Source: Stercorarius parasiticus (taxonomy: Eukaryota > Chordata > Aves > Charadriiformes > Stercorariidae). Taken from it: 64,000 bases of DNA. Made by a program: the position numbers and the translations under genes. This document shows, piece after piece, positions 27,893-39,437 of the stretch; position 1 is the first letter of the stretch, and every line of letters starts with the position of its first letter. The notes beneath the pieces are model-generated. The model made no database searches, had not been told where the DNA came from, and was given only the letters and a program-made list of their open reading frames with translations. The stretch spans positions 192,622-256,621 of the forward strand of contig VWZL01005158.1 in NCBI GenBank assembly GCA_013396915.1, in the 5' to 3' direction.

Positions 27893-28048
27893 CAATGTTG
27901 TGGAAGCTACCTAGAGATGTTAAAAACATTTAAGGACAAGTCAGGCAAGCATCCAAGTCCAGGTGTAGCTCATCCTGACTCAGTGCAGGAAGTCCAACTG
28001 CACGATCTATTTAGTTTTCTTCTGGCTCCAAAATTCTATGATTTTATT
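27893..28048 (+). mobile_element. Old CR1 LINE 3' end
   Basis: The blocks follow the CR1 3' end: 'aatgttgtggaagctacctagagatgtt' (for gttgtggaagctccatccttggagatatt), 'aaaacatttaaggacaagtcagg', 'catcctgactcagtgcaggaagtccaactgcacgatc' (for the 'ttggactagatgacctcc' region) and a terminal 'aaaattctatgatttt' matching the ATTCTATG tail. It is diverged by many substitutions. The orientation is plus. It has no coding capacity. Confidence 0.75.
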
Positions 28049-29789
28049 ATCACTGAATGTGTTTTATTCAGACTTTAGCAGTTACTGAGCTTCCCCTGTT
28101 CCTCATGCAGTTAACAGGATGCTTCAAAATAAAAGGTCTTTTTCTTCAGCCACATACGTAGAAGGGAATTATAAATAAACAATTAACATTCAAAGAAAAT
28201 CACTGCTGTAAGTGAAGAACATGTTTCAAATGAAAACACAACAGCACCTCTTTACTGGGAATGCTAGTTGTAAGACAGCTGGATGAAACAAAAATAAGCT
28301 GAATCACTTTTTATTTTCTTCCCGATAGACTGGAAGACATGCTTCACTAGGCTTAGCCGATTTTCCTCTGTGAGGAAGCCAGGCCTTCATGGGAAAAGTG
28401 CTGGGCACGGTTCACTTTTGCCTGCCACCACCTCCGAGTCACTCGCCAGAACCCACGCCAAGCAGTAGTACTGGGCTCTCCAGAAACAACATGCTGCAGT
28501 AACACAGGAGGAAGGACCACACGACAACACCCTGTGCGGGTCTGGAAAAAGTGATGAGTAACAAGGTGACTGATGAGCGTCAGCAATGACCAAGAAAAGA
28601 AACAGGTAATGGCAGTGGGGAAATTTATTCTCCGCATTTCTGTGAGAAGATGGAATGTAAGAACTGGGTTTTCCAGATGATCCCTCGGTCACTTTCACAT
28701 ACCTTGTGGGGTGAAGGTGAAAGTAATATAGCAATGTCTGTCTTTTTTGTCAGAAGACTTGACAAGAAATTAACTTCAGTGAACATAAGGAATACAAAAT
28801 CTAGCCTTGGCAGTTCAGAGGCAACTTCTGAAATGTAGGGTCTAAACATAAGCATCAACATAGAATAAAAGACTAAAAGCCTGCTGTGAGACACTGAGGA
28901 AGAAGCTTCAGTTCTGTCTGAGTCTTGACTGCACACTACCTTGCTCATTAATATTTTAGATTCTCCAGAGTAGGCACTATTCTCCGAAGTATGAAGTATT
29001 TTAGTGCTCAGATTGCTCCTCTTGGCACTGTATAAACACCAAGTCCAATTTTAAAAAAAGCATATTATGCATTCAATCATGTCGATATGGAAAGAGCAAA
29101 ATTTATTAAAAGCACCTAGATAAGTTCCAGGCCTTACTCCCATTAGCTTCCAGTGGTGACTCACAACTTGGTTTTATGAACTGTCTGGAAAAATCCCTTT
29201 GGGATCTTATCTGCATCTTTAAGCACATTTTATAAATTTGACCTGCTGTTCCTGTGCACTTCTCAGAACAATCCTTTGGGGATTTTTAGGAATGATGGTA
29301 ATGCACCTAGTAATCACGGGATACCCTTGCCTATGGCACACTCAGTACATAGACATCAACCTTCCAATCCTTATTCAAATACATACCTATTTCTGATGTT
29401 CTTTTTGTTTACATTCTTGCAGAAATCCACTATTTCATTACCTGTCTAGACTATCCTCCAAGTAAATACAGGGTTCTTTAAAATGGAAATAAATAAACAG
29501 GAAAAAATAAATTAAAAAAAATGCCAGAGGAAAATACCCAAGGTGCTGCTTCTGCTGACCTGACCCTCTAGAGCACTTGGTCAGATATTTAAAGGCATGA
29601 CATGGTTTTGTTCCCTTTGAGAAAGAGCAAGTTGCTTTGAAGGACTGTTTAAGAATGAACTTACTAAAACAGCTCCATAAAAACAGCCACCAAGACAGGC
29701 AGCTCGCAGCTAAGAACAGAGGCCACAGCGCTGGTTCTGCTCCCGGCAGCCTGCCTCTCTGCTGGCTTTTCCCTCAGGAGACCTTTCTT
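28049..29789. other. Non-coding DNA upstream of the CpG island
   Basis: Overlapping frames of 94-115 codons on the minus strand between 28.35 and 28.95 kb have no recognisable domain. A/T-rich sequence near 29.48-29.52 kb precedes a gradual rise in GC toward the CpG island. If a minus-strand transcript starts in that island, its first intron would lie here; no canonical first-exon donor was obvious. Confidence 0.5.
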
Positions 29790-29855
29790 CTCTGTCCTGC
29801 TCCCGCCCGCCATTACCGCAGCACCGCTCCTAGGGCACTGAAACCTCGGCAGCTG

Positions 29856-29860
29856 ATTGG
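29856..29860 (-). promoter_or_regulatory. Inverted CCAAT box (NF-Y type)
   Basis: The sequence GATTGGG contains ATTGG, the reverse complement of CCAAT, with favourable flanks (CTGATTGG). It lies in the CpG island about 43 bp from the minus-strand ATG at 29813, a plausible promoter position for a minus-strand transcript. Confidence 0.45.
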
Positions 29861-29873
29861 GTGATGCGGTACG

Positions 29874-29878
29874 TGACG
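29874..29878 (+). promoter_or_regulatory. TGACG half-site (CREB/ATF type)
   Basis: TGACG in the context ACGTGACGCC sits midway between the two CCAAT boxes. The neighbouring ACGTG also fits a HIF/USF-type core. The full palindrome TGACGTCA is not present. Confidence 0.3.
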
Positions 29879-29900
29879 CCTCACCCTCCCGGAGCACGGA

Positions 29901-29905
29901 CCAAT
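29901..29905 (+). promoter_or_regulatory. CCAAT box (NF-Y type)
   Basis: GACCAATGAGAG carries a CCAAT with good NF-Y flanks on the plus strand. It is paired with the inverted CCAAT 40 bp to the left, so the two boxes point away from each other's transcript in a divergent layout. Confidence 0.45.
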
Positions 29906-29921
29906 GAGAGAGCGGCACCCT

Positions 29922-29935
29922 GTCGCTGCGGCAAC
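29922..29935 (+). promoter_or_regulatory. RFX X-box-like palindrome
   Basis: GTCGCTGCGGCAAC matches the X-box consensus (GTTGCCATGGCAAC) at 10 of 14 positions. The right half GGCAAC is perfect, and the left half has two mismatches. RFX sites next to NF-Y sites in CpG-island promoters are typical of ciliary and MHC class II-type regulation; with only one good half-site the call is tentative. Confidence 0.3.
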
Positions 29936-30138
29936 GGCGGGGCCTGCTGCGGCTTGGGGCTGCGAGAGACGCCCTGCTGCGCTGCGGGGGAGCGCCTCGG
30001 AGCCTTGTCAAAGTTGTACCTGAGTCCCTTCCACAGATTTTAAATTTATCTCTAACAAATTCAGCAGTTCGCACACGAAAAAAAAATGTAGGGGGGGCCT
30101 TCTGACTGAATGCTGTATAGAAACCCAGTCATAAATAA

Positions 30139-30195
30139 GTATATGTGTGTGTGTGTATGCATGCATACCTATATATGCATATGCATATGCATATG
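30139..30195. repeat. TG / ATATGC simple repeat
   Basis: A (TG)n run of about 14 bp passes through ATGCATGCATACC into about four copies of ATATGC. The ATGCAT units are palindromic, so the tract could extrude or slip. It lies 130 bp outside the CpG island. Confidence 0.8.
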
Positions 30196-30479
30196 GCTGT
30201 AACATAATTTTATTCCAGTGGGATAACTTTTGCCTTAATAAATAAAATATTATGAAGGGAGGGTGGTCAGCTTGTTTGGAAGAACAACACTGAACGGGTG
30301 CGACTCAGCTTTCCCTGGCTTTTTAACAGCTATGAACTGCTTGATATTTTTGGCTCTGCTCTATTATTATAATTTTTTTTTCCTTTTAAAAAATATGAGG
30401 CAGTAGGCTTCCTCCCAAGACACACTCAGGTGGGGCCGCTTCTAACTGCTGACTTTCCCCTGGGGCACCTCATTCTGTT

Positions 30480-30519
30480 AAAAAAAAAAAAAAAAAAGGA
30501 AAAAAAAGGAAAAACTAAA
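30480..30519 (+). repeat. Poly(A)-rich tract
   Basis: A run of 18 As is followed by GG, more A-runs interrupted by GG, and AAAACTAAAAAGGG. No recognisable retrocopy precedes it. Its minus strand is a T/C tract directly beside a small GC-rich patch. Confidence 0.75.
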
Positions 30520-32589
30520 AAGGGACAACTCCCCTGTGACACACCGAGTGAAGCTCAGATGGCTCCACTGTCTCCTGCCCCGGCCCCCCGTGTCACTGCG
30601 GGCTGCGTCGCCCCGTGACACACTGGCGAGGTCCCTCAAAATGGTGTAAAAAGGTTGAAGATGGAAGACCACTGACATTTATCACTTGCAAATGAGGGCC
30701 CTACCGTCATCTCCGAAGGAAGAGTTACACTCTGTAATCCTTATTCCAGAGTACTTTTCTGCTTTATACTGGGAGTCGGAGTGAAAATGAACAAAGCGTT
30801 CTGATTTTTATTGCCACAGGATTGGAGTGACTCCCTGAGGGTGGCTGTTAAGCCCCAGAAATCTTGACGGGGTTGTTTGAATTTGCACATGTCACCTGAA
30901 GCAAGCGGGATTTGACCATTGCTCTTCCATGTCATCACCACAAGGAATTGCTTTACTCATGTTGGGCCTTTTTCATACAAGAATCTTGTTTTATGATTTG
31001 TTCTACCTAAAAGCTACGCTGGGGCAGCCTGTCAGTTTTTAGCTTGTTTTGAGTCAGACAAAACTTCACCTCCACAATGAATAAAAATGATAAAACCATT
31101 TGAGATCAGTCCATCATTAGGAACTCTGCCTGGTTTGTGCTACAGCTGGTTCTTTTTCATGGAGAAGTAGTAGCACCGACTGCATAGTAGAACATACTAG
31201 ATCAAGAACATTTCATCTCTGTTATAGAAAATATTATTATCCCTTTCCAAAGCATTCATTTCTATTTTATTTGCTCTTTTTTCATGGCATGGAGCTTCTG
31301 AACAGATTGGAGTGAGAAGTAGGGGGACAAGAAGCACTATAAGAGAATACCTAACACAAACCACAGTTGGACTGCGTGACTGAATATAATCAGAATTGGG
31401 CAATGCAGGAGAGTCACCAGATATAAAAGAATCAGTTATTCCTAATCAGAAACTAAAGTGGAAGTTGAAAATGCTACTTAAAGAAGGAAAAACAAAGATT
31501 TTTCATGAGTTCTCAGTACTTTTCCAGAAAGTATTTCTGAGAGATTTCATATCCAACAGAAATCAAGAATTAATGCTTTGACCCCTGACTTGCTTGGAGT
31601 ATTTTTCCATCCAGGTTTTGTTATCCATCGATGGCTAGATCCAGACAAGCTTAGCTTCCTCTGAAACATTGATGACCAAATCGAAAAGAAGCCAACCTGG
31701 CCTGCATTTCACCCAGTTTGACCATTGGTTGCTTTAACACAAAATATCAGAAACGTATCATATCAACATGTTTCTCCTTCATGGGAAGTATTTTGGCAGT
31801 TCTCTCTGTCCAGGGCACATCCCTTAAATTCTGCAGCCAAACACAACGTTCTAATCTCATGAGCACCTTCCCCACTCAGTCCTCTCTGTGGCTACGTGAA
31901 GCACTTTTCCTCTAGCAGGGGAAAATAGAATAGACATTCTCTGCAGGATCTGAGCAGGAAGTCTAAGGGACCACCAGAGCTCACAGACATTCTAGGTGCC
32001 CTCTTGGTGCACCTGCCTTATACGCTCAATAACAGACTGGTTTGAGGCCAGGAATAAATTTTTTCACCAGGTTAGTTTGAGAAGCTGCCTCCAGGGTTGC
32101 ATATTGTTTTGCTGAGGGCTTTTTGGTCTTCCTCTGAGGTGTGGGAAGTGATTCATTTCTGAAGATGATGTAAACCTTTTCCTATTACAAGCTCCCTGTT
32201 TTTGCAGAAGCTCAAAACGTTAGTGTTTGCTTTCATCTTTCCTGAACCTCTTCATTCAACACATGATTGTCTTCGAGGCCTTTGGCCTTTTATACCAAAA
32301 GTCTTACCTGTTATCTTATATCAGATATCAGGATATATATGGCACGTGAGTGATAGAAGGCAAAATGTGTATGATTTGCTGTATCCTTCTGGACTGAGCA
32401 TTAATAGCTGGTTTGTTTGGAGCTGCGGGGGTCTTAATGGCTCAAGTGATTCTTCTTGCAACTGTAGTTTTCATTAAAAAGTCCCAAATTTGTTTACAAA
32501 GGAAGTAATTATTTTGGTCTACTGTCTAGATCTGGAAACCAAAGAGAGAGATTCACACAGACTAAGAATTTTAGGTACTCCGAGGAGCC

Positions 32590-32790
32590 TTCTGGATCCA
32601 CTTTCTCCCGTTTTACTCCACAGAAACTATGTAGCCTGAAAAGCTGCTTTCCCAAAGAACCTTCCTAACTAAGGTGCTTCAATGTAGGCAGTGAGTCCCC
32701 CCAACCCCCTTGAAGGGTTGCCCATGGCTGCCCAGCAGGCCAGTGCTGGAAACAAGCTTAGGTCTCATGGTTCCCAGTTACCTCAAAATG
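32590..32790 (-). repeat. Possible MIR-like fragment
   Basis: 'cccatggctgcccagcaggccagtgctggaaacaagcttaggtctcatggttcccag' resembles the antisense SINE region 'ggtcacccagcaggtcagtggcagagctggaatagaacccaggtctcctgactcccag'. The left half is much weaker. It is a tentative call on one block. Confidence 0.35.
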
Positions 32791-32816
32791 AAAATAACTT
32801 GTCCTGCCATTAGGCT

Positions 32817-32855
32817 GAGGGGAGAGAGAGAATAGGAGAGAGGAGGAGAGAAAGC
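32817..32855 (+). repeat. GA-rich tract
   Basis: GAGG and GAGA words form a purine stretch of about 38 bp broken by a single T at 32833. It is a simple low-complexity sequence that could also bind GAGA-type or ETS factors, with nothing to indicate that it does. Confidence 0.65.
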
Positions 32856-34684
32856 ACCAGCAGCTTCATTCATGGGGGGGATGCAGGCACTGCCAAGTAT
32901 CATGAAAATTCTTCCTTTTCATACGATATTAAACTCTCCTCTTGGCAGGTCCCCTGATGCAGTCAGTGTTTTTAGTGAAAATACACGAGGTACTGAATTC
33001 TTTAACCTCAGTTCATTTCTCATTATATTCCTCTGTTAATAGTCCTGGGAAATACACAAAAAACCCAAAGCTGTGTCTGTGCTCCATCAGGGATCACTGA
33101 CTTGATGGTTAGGGTGACTCTTGGCGGTGAGTCTACTGAAGAAGAGGAAAAAACATTTTTTAAAGAGAAGAGGGATCAGGAAGAGCTGATTTTTCTGAAT
33201 TCAATTAAGCATTGAAATCAAGGCTGGGATTTGGACCTTCCTAAATATGTCTGCCATGCAACTACCTCTTTAAATTTCAGGGGTTTGAGGTTTGAATTTT
33301 TGCAGAAGGAATGCTAGTTATCAACTCTGTATTTGATTCAGTTCCGCCCCGAATTCAAGATTTTATTCACTTCTTGTTGTCAGCAAAGAGAAAGTTGACG
33401 TGGCTTAAATGTGGAGTTTGCTCCCAAGAAGTTACTATGCCTTAGGTGGGACCACAATAAGTGAGAAAGTAGGTTTTTCTGGTCTGCCACAAATAGAAAT
33501 TAAAGTGATGTGAAAGGAGGCATGGAAGTGTAACAGACTTCCAATACCCTTCAAGTGATGGTGAACCAAACCAATGTGAAGGTGTTTCAAATACACCTGC
33601 TTTACCTTGTTATTGCACTGGGCTAGGAGCAGGCCTACAGTCAGTTACTGTGTCTGAAGTCGCTGATGAAAACTCTGCAACTGCAATAAATTTATTGCTT
33701 ATGATCATGAGCATAGCTGCAAGAGACTGGATGGTGATTTATGGGCTTGCAGCTATAAATTTTATTCCTATCTCCTGGCCTTGGTGTATTTCATCTAGAA
33801 AGCAATATTTGATTAATAAAGAGTGTTTGTTTTTTTTTTCAAAAAGCCAGTTGATCATAACTGTGTTATTACGTCAGCCAAAGAAGTAGAAAAAACGTGT
33901 AAATCTCATGTTGAATATTGTATTGATTGCAGGTGAACAGTCTGTGAGACAGACCTTTTGACCAGAAATTCTTAGTCCATAATTTCAGTTGACAAATAAC
34001 AATCAAAATAATTCCCAGAAAGACAGAGAAGGACATTTCATTCGATCGGTAATGTTCCAGACGTTATGTGCCCTGTTTTCAAACAGCCACGTCCTTGGAG
34101 ACCGGATGCCTCTGGTCATGTAGAACATGATGTATTATGATCAGAGTACCTGATTTATAGCTGAATGGCACACACATACCCAAGTGAGAATGAAGCCTCT
34201 GTTGAGTGGAACATTGCTGGTGGACTGAAAAGATCATATTGTAAATGCATCAGACAGGTAAAGGTTGAGAGAGGTGCCTGTTGCACAGAAGTGTGAAAAA
34301 TTAAGAGGTAAAACCAGTGCTAGGCAAGAAGTATGTGGCAAAAATGGGAAAGGGACTGATGTTATACATCCAGTCCCTGTGTCTTCATCACTACTCCGTC
34401 TTCTCACACCACTGCTGCATTTGCAGGTTGTTCTCAGATTGTGTCATACAGCTGTGTCCTAATATTGCACGGCTTCAAGGATTCCCATGCATACAGCTAA
34501 GAAAGCTATACTGGCACAGAACCACATTGCAGAATTGCTGAGGGACATGTTAGCTTGCTCCTTGTCTCCAACAGAACCAGTGATACTCGAGCATGTGTCC
34601 CGATTTCTGCTCCCACTGGCTCTTGCAAATAGTTGATTTGAGGCGGTACAAACTAAACAGATGTTTAAGGCTCACTCACTCTGC

Positions 34685-34711
34685 TTTTTTTCCTTTTTTT
34701 TTTTTTTCTTC
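34685..34711. repeat. T-rich low-complexity tract
   Basis: T runs broken by CC and C, followed by CTTCCTC. On the minus strand it is A-rich. No adjacent retrocopy is recognised. Confidence 0.65.
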
Positions 34712-35907
34712 CTCATTTTCGTTTTAGTTTAGAGCATGACGGCTTTAGGTTGGAGTTTAAGACCATTCATGGCTGTGCTCACAGCACCTCAAGGCAACCT
34801 CTATTTGTGCATATCTACAGAAGAAGAAGGAAAAAAGTTCTATTTTCCAAAAATTCCTCCCACTTCCTCTTCCCTGCCTGTGCCTCTAACCACTGCTGTA
34901 TATGCAGTTAATTGAAATGGTGTTTGTTTTATCTTGAATAACCTTGTAATTGATTGAGGTGGTGGACAGCAAGACTCCAGAGTCATTTACATACCTGTGC
35001 ACGGAGCAGTAATTTCTAGGAGGCTTTCCACTGCTTTCCCTCCTGCCCCCTGAACTATACTCCCCTGTATGTGCCTGTTTGCAGATATCTATAGCTCTCT
35101 CTCTAGATATTCACATTCATATAGATCTCCCCACAGTCCATTCACTCTGGCTGCAACTGTCCATTTGCTGCTCGTTGAGATCTTATGTTACCTGGGGTGG
35201 TAAGGCTCCTGGCACTCTTCCCTCCACAAGAAAAACAGCCTGATTGGGGAGTGCTTGCTTCGTACAAGGCCTCGATTGTGTGCGAGTGCCGAAAAAGTAA
35301 CAAATGCAGTTTAATTACGTTGGATGCTTGGTGGCTGGTTTGCAAATCTTTTATTTGTTTTGAGAAGTGCCCCAGCAGCAGCACTAAATTTTGTGTGCAT
35401 TTGGGGAGCCTAATATACCACTTACGCTGGGGGAGGGAAGACGGTCTAATTAACTGGGCTGCTGTCAAGCTAATAAACTAATGGAGAGCTTAAACAAATA
35501 AAAAAATAAAGGAAGTAGACATGATGGGGGAAAAATAAAGTGACTAGACATGAAGTCTTACGACATGCATTTCCACCTTCCATGAAAAGGTGTCCTTGGG
35601 CACCCAGAATTTTGCGGATGAAGTTTTATGTATCGTAATTCAAGTCCCCCTTTTAGGAGGCAAAGGTTTAGCAGATCTATCCAGGAATGAGTAACGAGAG
35701 AGGAGCTTTTCCCATCCTGCCCAGAAACCAATTCCAGCTCATCAGACTTGTTCATTTTGGAAACGAGTCAGATTCACATTCATGGGACAGAGGGGAGTGG
35801 AAAGCAATCAATGTTTAAATCTTCTCTTTGCCAGGCCGAGATGTTACATAAGGTTGAGGAAAATGTTTTATTATCCCAGCTAAGCCCAAAGTGTCAGATA
35901 CTGACAG

Positions 35908-35975
35908 CCTTTCAGAGACAGGATACTGGGCTTGATGGTCCAATAGTCTGACTCAGGCTGACAGATTTTCTATTC
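35908..35975 (+). mobile_element. Old CR1-like LINE 3' fragment
   Basis: 'caggatactgggcttgatggtccaatagtctgactcaggctgacag' closely follows the archosaur CR1 3'-end block 'ggatactgggctagatgggccattggtctgacccagtatggcag'. It is followed by a decayed end. Only about 65 bp are recognisable, which is typical of very old avian/crocodilian/turtle CR1 tails. Confidence 0.6.
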
Positions 35976-38803
35976 CGCCCTCTCAAATTATTAGTTGTTC
36001 TTTTTTGGTCCATTAGGTATGAGGTGATTTTAAACTAAAAAGGTTAAAGAAGCATACACATTATTTTGGGACTGGGCTGAAAGAAACCTCCCAGCTCTGG
36101 TCATTATGGAGCACCAGACAAATATAAATCTTTTCTCATCTGATTTCTCCGAGCGTCTAGCTGCCGTGATCTCGTTGGCTGAGATGGTGCATTGCTTATT
36201 GTCTGTGGAGTACTTGTGGTCACACTGATACGGTTCATATTGTCTCTTCCAAGTCCTTCTTTGCACGTTTCAGATGCCAGATGAGACTTTGGAGTAGCAT
36301 CTGCCCATGTTTTACTGAAGTTTTCGACTTTTATATTCACTTAAGCGGTTAGTGACTGTTCTCCCTGCTTTTTTCAAGGCTTATCTCAACTCTGGAGTTG
36401 TCATAAGAACTCAAGGGGCTTTCAAATGTTTCTGAACAGTCAGTTATCTGACACAGTGCTTAACAAATTACGCGGTGCTCCATGTTCTTCTTCAGGAAAA
36501 TATTTAAAAATCAGTATCTGTAGTATTTGGCCACCTTTGCTTATCAAACAATGAGAGGCTCATGCTAAATAGCTCGAGCGAGCTATTCCCAGATCATAAC
36601 TTGAAACACATTCTTTGAGACCCTAAAGAAAAGAAGTTTTGCACTCGTAGAGCAGCAGAAAGTGATGGGTGGTCCCAGCCACCATGGGACATGTGTGACA
36701 GGGATCACACAAAGACGTGTGGTGCCTCGGCTCTGGAGCTGAGCCAGGCTCCGCTTGGAGCAGGCAGGCAATGTTCTAGATCTGCTTTCAGAAGCGTTTG
36801 AACTGTCCACTGTTTTTCCTTTCATTTTCAGGATGAAATATCAGCCCAGAGACCAGTGAGATGTCTTCATTGGATTTGACAGTGCCTCATGAGTGTGACA
36901 GCAAGTCAAAGAAACAGAAAGATTTCATGATCTCAGAACAAAGAAATAAAACCACATTTTAAGTACTTATTTTCTTTCTGGGGATCTCTGCATTGACTAG
37001 TGCTTTCCTTTAAACTTGGAAAGTTTTGAAAGAGAGTGAGGTGGTTGTTTACATTCTTACAGCCCTCCTCATGCATTCTCCGTGGTGTTGCAGACAGATT
37101 TGGTAGCACGTTACAGTCATGGCTACAGCCTGCCCTAAACTACATCCTCTGCAACCTTCCTGAATCCAAGGATTTCCTTCAGCAGAGTGCGGTTCCCTGT
37201 GTTCTCCTGAAGTCTCAAGTGGGAGGCAGCAGTCACGCAGAGAGCTGCTCAGCAGATTGGGAAGGAAATATTTTCTGAAGAGAAATCAAAATCAACATTT
37301 TCCAGGAAGAGGGTTGATTTTGTGTGTTTATTGTCACTCCTAAGGTACTTCAGGCTATTTTTTTGATTAATAAATCTGCATTAATTATTTTGGCTCTGGA
37401 AGCAGATTTTGGTTGCCTTTACTTAATGCTGTGCTATAAGATGCTAAAATATTACCCAGATGACTGAGGCAAAGACGTCACTAGAAAGGAGCAGAAGCAA
37501 AACTTTCCATTTCACTCAAAAACAAAAGCTTTCATCTTTCTCAAACAAACCTCTGAATGTTTTCTTCCCTCAAAAGCTGAGCTGTTTCAACCTCACATCC
37601 CACCATAAGAGACGGGGAAGAGATGGACCTGTGTCCATTACTCATTGCATAGCATCATGTACCGTAATTACTCGGCTCATTATTGCTCATGAGGAGCTAT
37701 TTCAGTTGTAGCCTTGGGCCACTGCTCTTGTCCTCAACTGGCCGATCCATGCTGAATTCCCCAGCAGACAGCGCATCTGACATTTTTTCATCCCTCCACG
37801 TGCTCAGCTGAAATTCAGCAGCCTGTATCAGAGGAATAGGGCTTTCGTCGGTATTTCTGAACTCACTAAGGAAGTTTTAGCCATGAGGATTGCCTGGGAC
37901 CAGGCATTTACTCACACCGCACAACACGCAGACTGCAGGATTTCCTCAACAGGGATGATGAATATTCAGACTAAAGTGAGTTGGGAGCTCTCTGTTGCAA
38001 TCCACGAGCAATAACAAAAAACAAACCAAACCAAAACGAAAAAAATCAAAACCATCTTCAGTGAAGATAATTTACATTTTTCTGATTTAAAAACTGTAAA
38101 GGGATTTGAAAAACTCATTTTAATCGGGAGATTTGAGATTTATTGCTAGGAATTATTGCTGGACCATGCTGATGGAAAGGCTTGGGTCGTTAAGAATGCT
38201 TACAGGAAGAATTGTTTGTTATGAATATTGTATTTCATTAACAAATCATTCTGCAGCCAGTCTCAGTCTCCAAGTTGCTTGCAAACTCTTGATTCCAAAT
38301 ATTCGTCACTTGTGTAATGTGGTTAACCAGATGCATCTGGACCTAGGATCAGATGAGAAGATACGGTTAAGCAGTAAAATAGTGGACAATGAATAACAAA
38401 TACACTTCCATAATCTATTGATCTGACATAAAACCACCATGTTGAAGTCTAATTGCTTTCTTCTGTCCCTAGTCAGTAACTTAGTGCTTTTATCAGCATT
38501 TTTAGAACAACGGAGCCATTTGACTAACTCTGCTTTTTAGTACAACATATCCCTGGGACATAAATTGACTTCAGTCATAGCAAGATGTTCACAAGCTGTC
38601 TGGTCAGGTGTGCCCTGCTGTGCTTCTCACCTTTTCCTTTGATGCGGTATACTGCAGATTTATTTATCATGGACTTAATGATACATCGATTTTCCTAAGC
38701 TTTTTTCTGGATAAGTGAAGGAAAATGGAGAGACTGGGAAAGGCCTGGTTTGAAGGGCAGCTTTTAAGCGGGAGTGAAAAGCATAGGGAACTTGAGGAGG
38801 GGT

Positions 38804-38808
<5 letters not shown>

Positions 38809-38847
<39 letters not shown>
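38809..38847 (+). repeat. (GT)n microsatellite
   Basis: A pure (GT) run of 39 bp, about 19 units, is preceded by six Ts. It is the longest perfect dinucleotide repeat in the window and should be length-polymorphic between individuals. Confidence 0.97.
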
Positions 38848-38849
<2 letters not shown>

Positions 38850-39437
38850 GAAATACAGCAACCAATTACAAGAGATGTTAGCACATTAGAATAAAATACA
38901 TAAACTCCAACACAACTAGTAAACATAAGTTCCAGGCTTGTTTCCTCCCAGCGTTTCCTTTTTCCGGAAGAAAAGTAATATTTTGAAGGGTGTATCTCAG
39001 CTCTCTTGAAATCAGTGGACGTACTCTACTTTGAGGCACTCTCTGAGACAACATTATCTACATCATAGATTCAGGGCAGTTGGTAAAAAGTTGTTAAAAA
39101 ATACATTCAGAGTTTTTCTTCTTCCCCCTTTTTTTTTTTTCCTTTAAATTTATTTAAACATGTAAAAAATGAATTGCGCACAGATCCAGGATGGAGTTTC
39201 CAGTCTGAAAATAAAGATCAGCATTTGGTATTGCAGTTAGCCACAGATAAAATTCAAATTTGTAACACTTCATTTAGCAGAGTATTAACCCCTTGGGAAG
39301 CGAATGGGAGACCTTCAGTGAACAAAACTCCTCAGTGTAGAGCAGGTAAAAATATATCTACGTGAGTTTTGCCCCTACATGTTACAATGGCGTGAAGGTG
39401 ACCAGCCCAGCTCCAATACGTTTGTTTAACTTGCTCG

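Larger units (their letters stand above)
29790..30010. promoter_or_regulatory. CpG island, candidate bidirectional promoter
   Basis: About 22 CpGs fall within roughly 200 bp by my count, against a background that is almost CpG-free for kilobases either side. The island carries an ATTGG (inverted CCAAT) at 29856-29860 and a CCAAT at 29901-29905, 40 bp apart and in opposite orientation. Between them is a TGACG half-site, and just right of the second CCAAT lies an RFX X-box-like palindrome. There is no TATA box. This is the arrangement seen in divergent vertebrate promoters with NF-Y, CREB/ATF and RFX sites. On the minus strand an ATG at 29813 (G at -3 and +4) begins a 49-codon frame. Which transcript it serves, if any, cannot be read from the window; a lncRNA or a gene with distant exons are both possible. 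Confidence 0.65.
30011..38808. other. Non-coding DNA, no gene recognised
   Basis: Following the CpG island are simple repeats, a small GC-rich patch at 30.57-30.63 kb, and then AT-rich DNA without a recognisable gene. Frames of 60-108 codons have no family pattern. A T-rich run lies at 34.69 kb, and an old CR1 tail at 35.9 kb is listed separately. Confidence 0.5.

Noticed and set aside
29861..30043. 60-codon plus-strand frame in the CpG island
   Set aside because: GC-rich sequence readily gives open frames, and it starts at GTG rather than a well-placed ATG.
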